A stretch of 64,000 bases of DNA from Bettongia penicillata ogilbyi (taxonomy: Eukaryota > Chordata > Mammalia > Diprotodontia > Potoroidae), in contig JAJHZJ010000694.1 of the NCBI GenBank assembly GCA_023548195.1, positions 3,874,501 through 3,938,500 on the forward strand, given 5' to 3'. The first letter of the stretch is position 1. Each line of letters starts with the position of its first letter. The notes beneath the pieces are model-generated. The model made no database searches. It had not been told where the DNA came from and saw only the letters and a list, made by a program, of their open reading frames with translations. Below, in pieces: positions 1 to 11,687 of the stretch. A program made the translations under genes and the position numbers.

Positions 1-1954
1 GCACCAGTAGATGCCTACAAGAGGTAGAAACAAGGAGCTATGATAATTTTGGGGAGGGAGTGGTTATTTGAATAAATGGCTTCAGCTCTTGTGCCACCTG
101 CTGTGGGATAACTTCACTGATTGCCTAACTGCTAATATCTCCCTCCACAATCCCTCCAGAAATATTGCCTATTATTTGAGTTTTACTTTTAAAGATTGGT
201 GGGAGTTGAGTAAGTGAAGAGGGAAGACACTCAGGTATAGGGAGTAGTCTGCATTAAGTCTTGGAGACCAGAATCCACAGAGTGTTTTCTGAAGGGAAAA
301 GAGTAGCATGGACTTAGATTATATAGAAACTTTTAAATTTAAGTAATGTAGGGATCCGAATAGTGGCCTAAAATGAGATAAGACTCATAAGCTTGTTATA
401 AGACCACTGATGTCAGACAAATTAGTTTGGACTTTAGTTGAAGGCTTATAGGAATATACTGAAGATTTAAAAAGTAATTATGCAATCATAAGAAAAAAAG
501 ATTTTAAGACAGTGTAAGAGTGAAATGTGACAAGTACAAAAATATAGTACCTACTGTGTACAGAGTGCTCCGTTGGCCACAATGATAGTTTCAAAGTTTA
601 TAAAGTTTCTATCCTCTTTTTGTTTTACTTTGTATATTGAAATGTCTGGATTTTCTCATTATTTAATTAATATAATTGGAATAAGGATTAAATCTGTGAT
701 TTTATTGTTAGAGAGAATTCTTGAACAAAGAAATTACCTATGCCAATGAATGTTGGCATCTTTTATGCAGCATATTATTTTATAGAGTTGCTAGAGCACT
801 GAAAGTAGTTTCCCAGGGTCAGACAGGGACTTGAAATCTTCCCTGATCCAAGGCCAGTTCTATATCTGTTATATCTTTTTGGCATATCTATAATGCCAAT
901 AGCAAAAACAAAAGCAATAATAGATTAATGGATGAATGAATAATATATAGTTCTTTATGTCACTGGTATATTATAGTAAGGGTACAGAAGAAAATGGAGT
1001 ATAGTAATAGCAAACTGTAAATGTATGAGATGTAATATAAAATTAGAGTTGAAATATGATGGGAAAGGTTATTATTGATGGAGGGATAAAGAGAAGCTCC
1101 ATATGATGTATCATTTTAATTAGCTTATAAAAGATGGGTATTAATTCAGGATAAGATGGGGAGATGGGAGGAAAGATGGGAAGAAGCGGAAGAGGGAAAG
1201 AAGAATGTTTCAGGCACAGATAACTGCCTAGGCAAAAACATAAAAGTGGAAAGGTACAAAATATGCTTAGTTGGCAAAGTAATACGATTTTGGCTAGAGT
1301 TTTGTAATTGGAGATAAGACTAAAAAGTTAAGGTTTGAGATTAACTTTATTTGAGTCTTCCTTTGCAAGCTTTATTTTTGCTCTATTAATACTGGTTTTA
1401 ATAGCGAAATAAATTTATATCTAGAGTGGTCTTCAGATTTTTTTGTGGATGAAGATCTGTGCAGATATTTCCAATATAATTAGATACATTTTTTTCTAAG
1501 GCTTAGATTACCTTACAACAGAAGTAATACATATAGTCATTGAGATTTAAAATTCAGTACAGATGCTCTAGTCTACTTACTTGGTTAAACAAATTACGCT
1601 ACTGAATTTTGTGAAGTAAAACACTTTCCATATTAGCTGAAAAAAATCCACCTGACATTTAAAGTTTAAGAGATCTTCAGTATATTTATAAGGCATGTTT
1701 ATTTTCCCCAAACATTAGCAAACAATTAAATATGTTAACTGTGCAAAGCCGCCAGTGTTAAAATGAATGGTCCTTAGGGATTTCATAGTGCCATTTATTT
1801 ATTAACACAAACTATAGAAAGTTCACCCATCCAGCCATAGATTTCCATATGAAAAAGAATGTGATTCTTATACTGAAGCATATGCAAGACTAGCAAATCA
1901 ACAAGGTGAATCAGACAGTAATAATTAATTTATTTCAGGGTTGCAGTGTCTAAT
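1..1954. other. Gene-free flank, mostly unrecognised
   Basis: No coding region or RNA gene is visible. The sequence is AT-rich. A worn minus-strand MIR/CORE-SINE-like remnant (the reverse complement of the usual 'cttgcccagggtcacac' core) lies near 781-875. A purine-rich stretch around 1150-1290 faintly resembles the old mammalian interspersed repeat seen again near 36500. I see nothing else I can name. Confidence 0.6.
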
Positions 1955-3285
1955 ATTTTATTCATTTGTTTGTAGTTTTTCACAATCACTTTCATAAATT
2001 TTAAAATTTCTCCTTTTCCCTTTCTGAGATGGAAGGCAATCTTATATGGGTTCTACACATGCATTCTTCTTAAAGACATTTTCACATTAGTCATATTGCA
2101 TAGAAGAATTAAAATGAATGGGAGAAACCATGGGAAAAACCAAACAAAAAAAAACGTAACACAAAAGAAAACAGTCTGCTTTATTCTGCATTCTGATTCC
2201 CTAGTTCTTTCTCTGGATGTGGATAGCATTTTGCATCGAGTCCTTTGGGAATGTTTTAGGCCCTTGCATTACTGTGAAGGGCCAAGTCCTTATACCCTGT
2301 GGCTGTTACTGTGTACAATATTCTCCTAGTTCTGCTCATTTCACTTAGCATTGGTTTATATAAGTCTTTCCAGGGTTTTCTGAAGTCCACCTATTCATCA
2401 TTTCTTATAACATAATAGTATTCCATTATATTCATATGCCACAATTTTTTCAGCCATTCCCCAATTGATGGGCATTTCCTCAACACCCAGTTCTTAGATA
2501 AGCTGCTATAAATATTTTAGTACATGTGGGACCTTTTTCCATTTTTATGATCTCTTTGGGATACAGCCCTAGGAGCAATATTGTTGAGTCAAAAAGGTAA
2601 TATGCATTTTAATAGCCCATGGGCATAGTTCCAAGTTGCTCTCCAGAATGGTTGGATCAGCTCACAGCTCCACCAACACCAAATGAATTAATGTTCCAAC
2701 TTATCCGCATCTCCAACATTTATCCTCTTCCTGTTTTGTCATGTTACCAATCTGATAGGTGTGATGTAATGCTTCAGAGTTGCTTTGCTTTACATCTCTC
2801 TAATCAACAGTGATTTAGAGCATTTTTTATATGACTATAAATAGCTTTAATTTTTTTCCTCTGAAAACTGCCTGTTTATATCCTTTGACAGTTTATCAAA
2901 TGGGAAATGACTTGTATTTTTGTAAATTTGATTCAGTTCTCTATATATTTTAGAAATGAGACCTTTATCAGAGACACTAGTAAAAATTCCTTCCCAGTTT
3001 TCTGCTTCCCTCCTAATCTTAGTTACATTGACTTTGTACAAAACTTTTTCAATTCAATGTAATCAAAATTATTCATTTTGCATTTCAAAATGTTCTCTGT
3101 CTCTTGTTTGGTTAAAAAGGCCTCCATTCTCCATAAATCTGACAAATACACCATTCCTTGCTCCCCTAATTTGTTTGTGGTATCAGCCTTTATACCTAGA
3201 TTGTTTACCTACTTGGACTTTATTCTTGTATACGGTGTCAGGCATTTTGCAATGTCTAAATTGAAAGATTCTGCTGTTTGAAACT
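1955..3285 (-). mobile_element. L1 LINE 3' end, 5'-truncated, decayed
   Basis: This is the 3' UTR and the C-terminal part of ORF2 of a LINE-1, read on the minus strand. The tail, with its 'caagatgg'-like 3' UTR, is at the left. Translated pieces recall the L1 ORF2 C-terminus: a 'DMNRQFSEE' type stretch is visible at 2847-3041, upstream of the 'WRGCG...GTL.HCWW' region. Reading frames are broken throughout, so it is dead. No convincing target-site duplication was found. Confidence 0.8.
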
Positions 3286-3693
3286 CATAGTTACAAAGCT
3301 AGTCATCAGTTCCAGGAGGTAGAATAGCATGGTGAGTAAAATTTTTGTTAGAAATGTGAAAATTAAGATTTGTAATTCTATATCTCATATGAATTTTTGG
3401 AGAGTTTGGAATATTACTGAGTTTGAAATGGGGGGAAGAAAGGAATAACACACACACACACACATATACATATATCCTCTCCTCTGTTTCTTCCTTCCCT
3501 CTTTTCCTTCCTCCTTCCTTCCTCCCACTCTGACTTGCCCTACCTGAAATGCCATATCTTGGGGCAAAGTCTTAAAACTATTTTAAAGAGATGGATATAA
3601 AAGTGGAGGTGAAAATAAAGTGTTAGAAAAATGAAGAGTAGGAGGAAATGTGGTTTAGGTAAAATAGAATGATGAAAGAGTCTTCTAAAGAGA
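3286..3693. other. Intervening flank with CA and CT simple repeats
   Basis: Unique-looking AT-rich DNA. It contains a short (CA)n run near 3449-3466 followed by a pyrimidine-rich CTTC-type stretch to about 3535. The ORFs here come from the simple repeat and are not genes. Confidence 0.7.
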
Positions 3694-3701
3694 ACTGACA
3701 C
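3694..3701. repeat. Target-site duplication, left copy (HAL1-1)
   Basis: The octamer ACTGACAC here recurs at 10612-10619, directly after the A-rich tail of the element. The two copies bracket a single original insertion, now 6.9 kb long because of later nested insertions. Confidence 0.75.
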
Positions 3702-4421
3702 TGGGGTGGAGCCAAGATGGCAGAGTAGAAAGATGGACCTGCTCTAGGTCTCCCCCCATAGCTCATAAAATACCTGTTAAAAGAACTTTAAACAAATTCT
3801 AGAGCAGCAGAAACAAAAAGTGACAGAATGAAAGAGATTTTGAGACTAAAACAGCCTGGAAGGCCAACAGGAAAGGTCTATCACACCAGCGTGAAGACTG
3901 AGCATAACCCAGGGAGGGCCATGTGGAATGGACAGGACTGGAGCAGGCTTCAGGGTATACAACCATTGGTAGCAGCTACAGTTCCCAGATTTCTCAACCC
4001 ACAAACACCAAAGACAGCTTCAAAGGTCAGTGAGAAAGCTCTTTCACCCAGGTTAGAGGGTTGTGTGATCTGGTCCCAGCCTTAGCACAACAGCAGGGTC
4101 TACTTTTGGGGTATTCAACCTAAAGATCCTGGGGTAATTGAGGAGCTGATAAGAGTCTCAGTCCTAGGTGGTGGTCCTGGGATAAGGAGAAGTGCTGATA
4201 TGGTGGAGCTGGTAGTGGCAGTGGAGAGGGAATTCTACTTGCAGATCCTAGGCAGGAAAAAGTGCTGGTGGTTTCTTACAGACCAGAGTATAGGCTAGGA
4301 GAGGAGTAAACTCCACTCCCTTGATTGTGCCACCTTGGAGAAAGTGAGAATTTACAGGTCCCTAGAGTATACCCTCTTCTTGAAAAAAAAAAACTCAAAA
4401 GTCAAGTAATTAGCTGGTAAA
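3702..4421 (+). promoter_or_regulatory. HAL1-1 5' UTR / internal promoter with YY1-like site
   Basis: The CCAAGATGGC motif at 3712-3721 matches the YY1-binding core that sits at the very 5' end of human L1, where it positions transcription start. The remaining 5' UTR resembles that of HAL1-2 and of the old copy at 25707-26241 more than that of the copies at 15787-16457 and 24595-25350. An 85-codon open stretch (3828-4085) lies inside it and is probably incidental. Confidence 0.6.
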
Positions 4422-4528
4422 ATGCCCAAAAAAAAGGAAAAAAAATAAGGCTGTAGAAGGCTACTTTTTTTGGTAAAAAGGGTGTTTTCTTCCATTCTGT
4501 CAGATGAAGAAGAACAAAGTATACCATC

Positions 4529-4538
4529 AGAAGAAGAC
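4529..4538. repeat. Target-site duplication of nested L1 (left)
   Basis: AGAAGAAGAC here is repeated exactly at 5706-5715, flanking the antisense L1 tail. It shows that the L1 inserted by target-primed reverse transcription into ORF1 of HAL1-1. Confidence 0.8.
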
Positions 4539-5705
4539 TTTATTTTTTTAAAATATTTTTTATATCTAATGTTCTACAATCACTACCATAAAACTTAGAT
4601 CTTTCCCCCCCCTACCTATCCCTCACCACCCCTCTCCCTCCCCAAGATGGCATATAATTCTATACAGGATCTACACATACTTTTCTATTGAATACGTTTT
4701 CACTATAGTCATGCTGTGTAGATGAACTAAAATAAATGGAAGAAATCATATAACAAATCAAAACCTAATACACACACACACAAAAATGATTGGTTACATT
4801 TTGTGAATGAATTCCATAGTTCTTTCTCTGAATATGGAAGGCATTTTGCCTTAGAAGACCATTGGAAATTTTTTTTAAGTTCTTGTGTTGTTACGAAGTT
4901 CTAAGTCTACCAGAAAAAACTCTCGCACACTATGGTCGTTGTTGTGCACAAAGTTCTCCTGGTTCAGCTCCTTTTGCTCACCATCAGATCATATAAGTCC
5001 TTCCAGGCCTCTCTCAAGTCTTCTTGTTCATCATTTCTTATGGCGCAATGGTACTCAATTACATTCATATACCATAATTTATTCAGCCATTCCCCAATTG
5101 ATGGGCATCCCCTTGATTTCCAGTTTTTGGCAACTACAAAGACAGCTGGTATATTTTTGTACATGTGGAACTCTTTCCCATTTTTATGATCTCTTGGGGA
5201 TACAGTCCTAGAAGTGATATTGCTGGGTCAAAGGGTATGCACATTTTTGTAGCCCTTTGGGCATAGTTCTAAACCACTCTCCAGAATGGTTGGATGAGCT
5301 CAAAGCTCCAGCAGCAATGAATTAGTGTTCCAACTCTCCCACATCCTCTCCAACATTTATCATTTTCCTGTTCTGTCATGTTTGCCAATCTAATAGGTGT
5401 GATGTGATACCTCAGAGTTGTTTTGATTTGCATCTCTTCAATCAAAAGTGATTTAGAGCATTTTTTCATATGATTATAGATATCTTTAATTTCTTCCTCT
5501 GAAAATTGCCTGTTCATATCCTTTGACCATTTATTAATTGAGGAATGATTTGTATAGTTGTACATTTGACTCACTTCTCTATATATTCTAGAAATGAGGC
5601 CTTTATCCCTGAGACTAGCTGTAAAAATTCTTTCCCAATTTACTACATCCCTCTGAATTTTGGTTGCATTGGGTTTGGTTGTGCAAAAACTTTTCAGTTT
5701 GACAT
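4539..5705 (-). mobile_element. L1 LINE 3' end inserted antisense in HAL1-1
   Basis: A 5'-truncated L1 containing the 3' UTR (4539-4900) and ORF2 C-terminus (about 4900-5690) on the minus strand. The ORF2 relic at 5269-5574 reads KDMNRQFSEEEI...EMQIKTTLRYHITPIR...CWRGCGRVGTLIHCCW, and 4964-5164 reads AKNWKSRGCPSIGEWLNKLW. Both are hallmark segments downstream of the L1 reverse transcriptase. It is bracketed by a perfect 10-bp duplication. It contains frame breaks and is inactive. Confidence 0.9.
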
Positions 5706-5902
5706 AGAAGAAGACAACTTTGCTAAAGGAGATCCAAAAATGCTAAAGAAAATAACACCTTTAAAAATAGACTAACCCAAGTGGCAAAAGAGTCCAAAAA
5801 TCCAATGAGGAGAAGAATGCCTTAAAAAGAAGAATTGGACTATTGGAAAAGGAGGTTCAAAAGCTCACTGAACAAAATAACTCTTTAACATGTAAAATGG
5901 AG

Positions 5903-8518
5903 TAGTGGAGCCAAGATGATGGAGTAAGACCATGGACTTTCTAGAGCACTCCAACCAAGCTCAGCCAAATACCTGTAAAAAATGACTCTAAACAAATTCT
6001 GAGGTTGAAAGAGTGAAGCAAATCTCCAGTTCACAAAAGCCTGAAAGGTTGCCAGGAAGTGTCTACTGCTCCATGCTTGGAAGAGAGCACAGTCCACTGT
6101 GGACCACAAATGCACAGAGGTGACCTGACTAGACCTTGGGGAGACTGAATCTCTCATACCTGTGATGGTTTCCAGACTTCATAACCCCAAAACACTGAGG
6201 ATAAATTTGAAGATCAGTGGAAAAAGCCTGTGGGATCAGTGTAGGAGAATGGAGTAGTCTGGCCCCAGTTCCAGGGAGGCTGATGGGGTGGAAGAACCTG
6301 TGGCAGCCACAGCAGCCATAGGGAAGCTGGAGCCACTGTTTCTGGAACTCTAGGCCCACAGCCTGTGGGGGCATCAAGCACCTGACAATACATCTTCCAC
6401 CCCCAATGAAAGCAGAGAACTACCTTGATAAGGAGCTCAAAGGTCATGTAAATGGCTGGGGAAATAAGCAAAAACAGGAAAAATAATCCAAATATAGAAT
6501 CTTAATTTGTTGGCAAGGAAGACCAAAACATGCAAACAGAAGACAACAAAGTCAAAGCTCCATCCAAAGCCTCCAAGAAAAACATGAATTGGTCTCAGGC
6601 CATGGAAGAGCTGAAGGAGAATTTTGAAAATCAAATAAGAGAAATAGAGCAAAACTTGAGAAGAAAAATGGGAGTGATGCAAGAAAATCATGAAAAAAGA
6701 GTCAACTGCTTGCTAAAGGAGACCCCAAAAAAATTCTGAAGAAAATAACAGTTTAAAAAAATAGAGTAACCCAAATGCCAAAAGAGATCCAAAAATTCAA
6801 GGAGGAGAAGAGTGCCCTAAAAAGCAGAATTGACCAGAGGGAAAAGGAGATGAAAAGGTCACTGAAGAAAAATAATTCCTTAAAGATTAGAATGGAGCAA
6901 ATGGAAGTTAATGACTTTATGAAAAATCAAGAAGTTATAAAACAAAACCAAAGGAATGAAAAAATAGCAGGCCATGTGAAATATCTCACTGGACAAACAA
7001 CTGACCTGGAAAATAGATCCAGGAGAAACAATTTGAAAATTATGGGACTAACTGAAAATCATGATCTAAAAAGAGCCAAGACATCATCTTTCATGAAATT
7101 ATCAAGGAAAACTGCCCTGATATTCTAGAATCCAAGGGTAAAATAGTGAAAGAGTCCCCTGATCACTTCCTAAATGAGATGAGAAAAAATCTCTTAGGAA
7201 TATTGTAGCCAAATTCCAGAGTTTCCAGGTCAAGGAGAAAGTGTTGCAAGCAGCTAGAAAGAAATAATTTGAGTACTGTGAAAATATAGTCAGGATAACA
7301 CAAGATCTAGCAGCTTCTACCTTAAGAGATTGAAGGTTTTGGAACATGATATTCCAAAAGTCAAAGAAGGTTGGGTTAAAATTAAGAATCATTTACCCAA
7401 TAAAACTGAGTATAATATTTCAGGGGAAAAAATGGTCATTCAATGAAATAGAGGACTTTCAGGCATTCATGATGAAAAGACTAGAATTGAACAGAAAATT
7501 TGACTTTCAAACACAAGAATCAAGAGAAGCATGAAAAGATAAACAGGAAAGAGAAATCATAAAGGACTTACTAATGTTGAGCTGTTTACATTCCTGCATG
7601 GAAAGATAATATTTGTAATTCTTGAAACTTTTCTCAGTGTTTGGGTAGTTGGCAGGATTATATACATATAGATAGAGGGCACAGGGTTAGTTGAATAAGA
7701 AGAGATGATATCTAAAAGATGGAATTAAGGGGTGAGACAAGAATATATTGGCATGAGAAAGGGAGAAATTGAATGGGGCAAATTATCCCTCATAAAAGAA
7801 GCAAGAAAAAGCTTTTTCAGTGGAGGGAAAAGAGGAGAGGTGAGAGGGGAAAAGTGAAGCTTACTCTCATCACATTTGGCTTAATGAAGGAATAATGCAC
7901 TCTCAATTTCATTTGAAAATTTATCTACAGCAAACTAGAGGACAAGGGGATAAGTGGGGTGTGGAGAGGTAGATGATAGAAGGGAGGGCAAATGGGAGGA
8001 CAGGTAATTAGAAGTAAACACTTGGGGAGGGAGAAGATCAAAAGAGAGAATAGAATAAATGGGGTGGCAGGATAGAATGGAGGGAAATATAGTTAGCCTT
8101 TCACAACATGACTTTTATGGAAGTCTTTTGCATAACTACACATGTATAAGCTATATTGAATTGCTTACCTTCTCAGTGAGGATAGGTAGGGAGCGAGGAA
8201 GGGAGAATAGCTGGAAGTCAAAGTTTTAAAAATAAATGTTAAAAAGTGTTTTTGCTTACAAATGAGAAATAAGAAATACAGGTAACGGAGCATAGAAATC
8301 TATCTTGCCCTAAAAGAAAATAGAAGAGATGAGGATAAGGGAAGGAAGAGCTGTGATTGAAGAGAGGGCCAATGTGGGGAAGGGATAATCAGAATGCATT
8401 GTGTCTTGAGGTGGGGGAAGGGGAGAGATGGGGAAAAAATTTGGGGCTCACAATCTTGTGGAAATGAATGTTGAAAACTAATAATAAATAAATTAATAGA
8501 TAGATAAATAAATAAAAT
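5903..8518 (+). mobile_element. HAL1-2: full-length HAL1 nested in HAL1-1
   Basis: This starts with an L1-type GTGGAGCCAAGATG end at 5903, runs through a 5' UTR (to about 6463), ORF1 (6464-7534), a purine-rich 3' UTR and an (AATA)n/(GATA)-type A-rich tail ending about 8518. ORF1 of the host HAL1-1 resumes directly afterwards. The flanks A(A/G)AATGGAG (5894-5902 and 8519-8527) fit a short target-site duplication inside the codons for RMEQME. The YY1-like motif is damaged (CCAAGATGAT). Confidence 0.8.
6464..7534 (+). pseudogene. HAL1-2 ORF1 pseudogene
   Basis: L1 ORF1-type protein gene in decay. The ATG is lost (ATA at 6464). Open pieces are 6530-6739 (WSQAMEELKENFENQ..., start of the coiled coil), 6775-7128 (coiled coil followed by the ENRSRRNNLKIMGL RRM signature) and 7346-7534 (C-terminal domain, ending FDFQTQESREA). 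Frameshifts near 6740, 7060-7130 and 7265, plus stops, separate them. Expected length is about 360 residues from the intact copy at 23491-24594. Confidence 0.8.
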
Positions 8519-9299
8519 AGAATGGAGCAGATGGAAGCTAATGACTTCATGAGGAATCAAGAAATTAAAAATGAAACCACAAGAATTGAAAAATAGAAGA
8601 CAATGTGAAATATCTCATTGGAAAAACCACTGACCTGGAAAATAGATTCAGGAGAGATAATTTAAAAATTATTGGTCTATCTGAAAACCATCATCAAAAA
8701 AAGAGCCCAGACATTATCTTTCAAGAAATTATCAAGGAAAACTGCCCTGATATTCTAGAACCAGAGGGTTAAACAGAAATGGAAAGAGTTCAACTATAAG
8801 TTCCTGAAAGATATCCCAAAAAGAAAACTCTGAGGAATATTGTGGCCAAATTCCAGAGTTCTCAGGTCAAGAAAAAATATTACAAGCAGCCAGAGAGAAG
8901 CATTTCAAGTACTGTGGAAATATAATCAGGATAACTCAGGATTTAGCAGCTTCTACATTAAGAGATCAAAGGGCTTGAAATATGATATTCAAGAGGTCAA
9001 AGGAGATAGGATTAAAACAAAGAATCACCTACCCAGCAAAACTGAGTATAACATTTCAGAGGAAAAAATGGAATTTTAATGAAATAGAGGACTTCCAAGC
9101 ATTCTTGTTGAAAAGATCAGAGCTGAATAGAAAATTTGACTTTCAAATACAAGAATTAAGAGAAACATGAATACATAAACAGGAAAGAGAAGCCTTAAGG
9201 AACTCATTAAAGTCGAATTGTTTACACTCTTACATGGAAAGATGTTATTTGTAAGTCATGAGACCTTTTTCAGTATTAGGGTAGTTAGAGGGAATATAC

Positions 9300-9462
9300 A
9301 TATATAAATATATGTATATATATACATATGTAAGTATATGTATATATATGTGTGTGTGTGTGTGTGTGTACGTATGTGGGTTTGGGTATGTATGTGCTGT
9401 ATAATATATATGTGTACATATGTATATGTACGTGTGTGTGTGTGTGTGTGTATACACATACA
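9300..9462. repeat. Alternating TA/TG microsatellite in HAL1-1 3' UTR
   Basis: A run of TATATA, TGTGTG and ACGTATG-type dinucleotides forms an alternating purine-pyrimidine tract. The same location in the other HAL1 copies (about 12600-12690, 14500-14555, 23300-23355) also has a TG-rich tract, so it is a family trait rather than a local accident. The CA/TG 'proteins' read from it are artefacts. Confidence 0.8.
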
Positions 9463-9745
9463 GGGTGAGCTGAATATGAAGGGAGAATACCTAAAAAATT
9501 TACTGTTGATTGGAATGTACTAGGAGTAAGAGAAAGGGAGAGGTATAATGTAGCAAATCATCTCATATAAAAGAGGGCAGAAAGAGCTTTTACAATGAAG
9601 GGGAAGAGCGGGGAGATTAAAGGAAATACTTGAGCCTTACTCTCATGAGATTTGGCTTAAAGAGAGAATACCACACCCTAAATTGGATATGGAAATCTAT
9701 TTTACCCTGCAGGAAGGCAAGGGGTTAGGGGAGAGGAGAGGAATT

Positions 9746-10058
9746 GTGTGTTCATCCTTTGTTGCCGAAAAAGAAGACCATGCCATCAGAGAAATGATGA
9801 CATAACTTTCACTTGACTTTGTTTTGAGTGATGGAGGGATATGCAGGACACAAGCCTCACTTCTCCTCTACAGACATCTGAATCCAGTGACCAGATATTC
9901 GTCAGAATGACTGAAGATGACCCAGGATGCATTGGGAGACCTTGGTCCCTTTAGGCCAGGGTCTTTGCAGGTACTCACTTAGGGAGAGGTAATGCCCATT
10001 TATTGAACAGGAGTGATTAAGAAGCAGCCAGGACATGGCCCCTTTAATGAGGCCAAGA
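9746..10058 (+). mobile_element. SINE (second marsupial family) inside HAL1-1 3' UTR
   Basis: This copy shares a long core with two minus-strand copies near 52784-52995 and 53338-53524: 'gaagaccatgccatcaga', 'cttgactttgttttgagtg', 'ccagtgaccagatatt'. I recall this family from marsupial genomes but cannot name it with certainty. Boundaries are approximate. It interrupts the purine-rich 3' UTR of HAL1-1, which resumes at GACAGCAAATTGGGG. Confidence 0.65.
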
Positions 10059-10611
10059 AGGGACAGCAAATTGGGGAAAGGGATGATCAGAAGCAAACAC
10101 TGTTGTGAGAGGACAGATCAAGGGAGAGAATGGAGTAAATGAAGGGCAAGATAGGACACAGGGAAATGTGGTTAGTCTTTTACAACATAAATGTTATGGA
10201 AGTCCTTTGCATTGTTACACTTGTGTGACCTATATTGAATTACTTGTTTTCTCAGTAATGGTGGATGGGGGCGGGGGGAGGGAGGGAGAGAATGTGGAAC
10301 TCAAAGTTTTAAGAATGAATGTTAAAAATTGTTTTGGCATGCAACTGGAAATTAAGTATACAGGCAATGTAGCATAGACATCTATTTTTTCCGACAAGAA
10401 AATAGAGGGGAAGGGAGATGGAAGAAGTGGGGGTAATAGAAGGGAGGGCAGACTGGAGGAAGGGGTAGATGGGTGCATGCTGTGTAGGGTGGGGGTGGGG
10501 AGAAATGGGGAGAAAATTTTGAATTCAAATTCTTATGGAAGTGAATGTTGAGGACTGAAAATAAACTATATAACAAAAGAAATTAAAATTCTAAATAAAT
10601 AAATAAAACAG

Positions 10612-10619
10612 ACTGACAC
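10612..10619. repeat. Target-site duplication, right copy (HAL1-1)
   Basis: ACTGACAC follows the A-rich tail (AAATAAAACAG) and matches 3694-3701. Confidence 0.75.
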
Positions 10620-11680
10620 AAATTGTGTGACATAACCCATCTCAGTTCCTAAAACTTTATGACTTTGATTGTCTGCCTTTCTTTTATTGCTTAAAAAGAA
10701 AGGTCCTTAGGAAACCATATAAGGACACCTCCCCAACCCCCCCACCACACACCACACACCACCCACCATTCTCCTCACCCCTAAGAAGGAGTCTTGTCAG
10801 GGTAAGAAATGGTAGCCACTATTCCCCTCATTCCTGTGATAATAGGGTAGACTATATAAATGATGGACCACAGGCCAGATATCTAAATGCTGACTCTGAT
10901 TTTTTGACTCTGACATCTACATTACGATTCCTGCTTTAGAGACATGATGGATTTTATAAAGTCTGCCTAAGCAGAATTATATTCTGTATATCATTTATTG
11001 ACTTGACAACAAGCAATAGTCAGGAGTTCTGAGTATATTTCCATGAAAGTGTACTTGGGATGAAAAATTTACTATATCAACCTCTACTTTGTATTCAATC
11101 TTTATAGTAGTATTGAAATTGAAGGTGGGTAGAAGTCATTTTCCATTTCTCCCTGTTCAGAGCTACCATTGAGTGTTTTCTTGTCTTTCATGTTGAATTT
11201 TGGGGTTAGTTTACTTTTCCACACTGGGCACTGATCCCTATCTCTACATCTTGCTTGCTTCCCTATGAGCACCATCTGAATCATTATATAATACCAATCC
11301 CTCAATGGGCATCAGATTTCATAGAGTCACTGGTAAAGAGTTTACACTGATTTCTCAGCATATATTCACCCCTGCTCTTTTGCTTTTTTTCTCTTTTCCG
11401 GGCAGTCAGTATTATGACTATATGGGAGTAGAAATTAGAAGTGTCAGATGTCTGTTCCTGTTGCTCTTTCCTCAGCTGTTGCTTACTGCTCCATTCTTCT
11501 GTACTCTTCTCTGGAGGGAGTTTTAAGGTGACTGGCTGAATAACTTATTTTTTACTTGTAAATGATGATTCTGTTACTCAGTTTCAAGTTGATTGTACTA
11601 GAAACTTGGGCTTCTTCATATTGGAGAATTAGACTGAAAATCATAATTGGGGTTAAATCCTAGTATTCTATTATAAGAGG
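10620..11680. other. Gene-free unique DNA
   Basis: No repeat family or gene was recognised. A C/A-rich low-complexity stretch lies at about 10725-10785. Short ORFs (11102-11305, 11305-11526) have no recognisable domain and are judged to be chance. Confidence 0.6.
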
Positions 11681-11687
11681 TCTCAAA
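11681..11687. repeat. Short target-site duplication of the HAL1 dimer (left)
   Basis: TCTCAAA followed by T-rich sequence (the antisense A tail). TCTCAAA recurs at 16458-16464, directly beyond the 5' end of the right-hand HAL1. Only 7 bases are exact, so support is moderate. Confidence 0.5.

Larger units (their letters stand above)
4422..9170 (+). pseudogene. HAL1-1 ORF1, broken into three pieces
   Basis: ORF1 pseudogene in pieces 4422-4538, 5706-5902 and 8519-9170. The start gives MPKKKEKK then an in-frame stop. It resumes after the L1 insertion in the coiled-coil segment (EEKNALKRRI...EKEVQKLTE type heptads) and, after HAL1-2, in the RRM-like and C-terminal parts. The C-terminal domain is visible at 8982-9170, ending in FDFQIQELRET-stop. 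Multiple stops and frameshifts make it non-functional. About 75 codons between the acidic N-terminal segment (IPSEED) and the coiled coil are missing and are not accounted for by the L1 insertion, which has clean duplications. An earlier internal deletion is therefore likely. Confidence 0.75.
3702..10611 (+). mobile_element. HAL1-1: ORF1-only LINE with three nested insertions
   Basis: A HAL1 ('half-L1') retrotransposon: L1-like 5' UTR, one ORF encoding an L1 ORF1-type protein, a long purine-rich 3' UTR and an A-rich tail, with no ORF2. The 5' end carries the L1-type GGAGCCAAGATGGC start. The body is interrupted by an antisense L1 tail (4539-5705), a complete second HAL1 (5903-8518) and a SINE (about 9746-10058). 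Element pieces are therefore 3702-4538, 5706-5902, 8519-9745 and 10059-10611. Such elements are known to depend on L1 reverse transcriptase in trans. Identity as HAL1 rather than an internally deleted L1 is supported by several copies here sharing the same ORF1-to-3' UTR joint. Confidence 0.8.

Noticed and set aside
9245..9523. Proteins rich in His-Thr or Val-Cys repeats
   Set aside because: They are translations of the TG/CA microsatellite in the HAL1 3' UTR.
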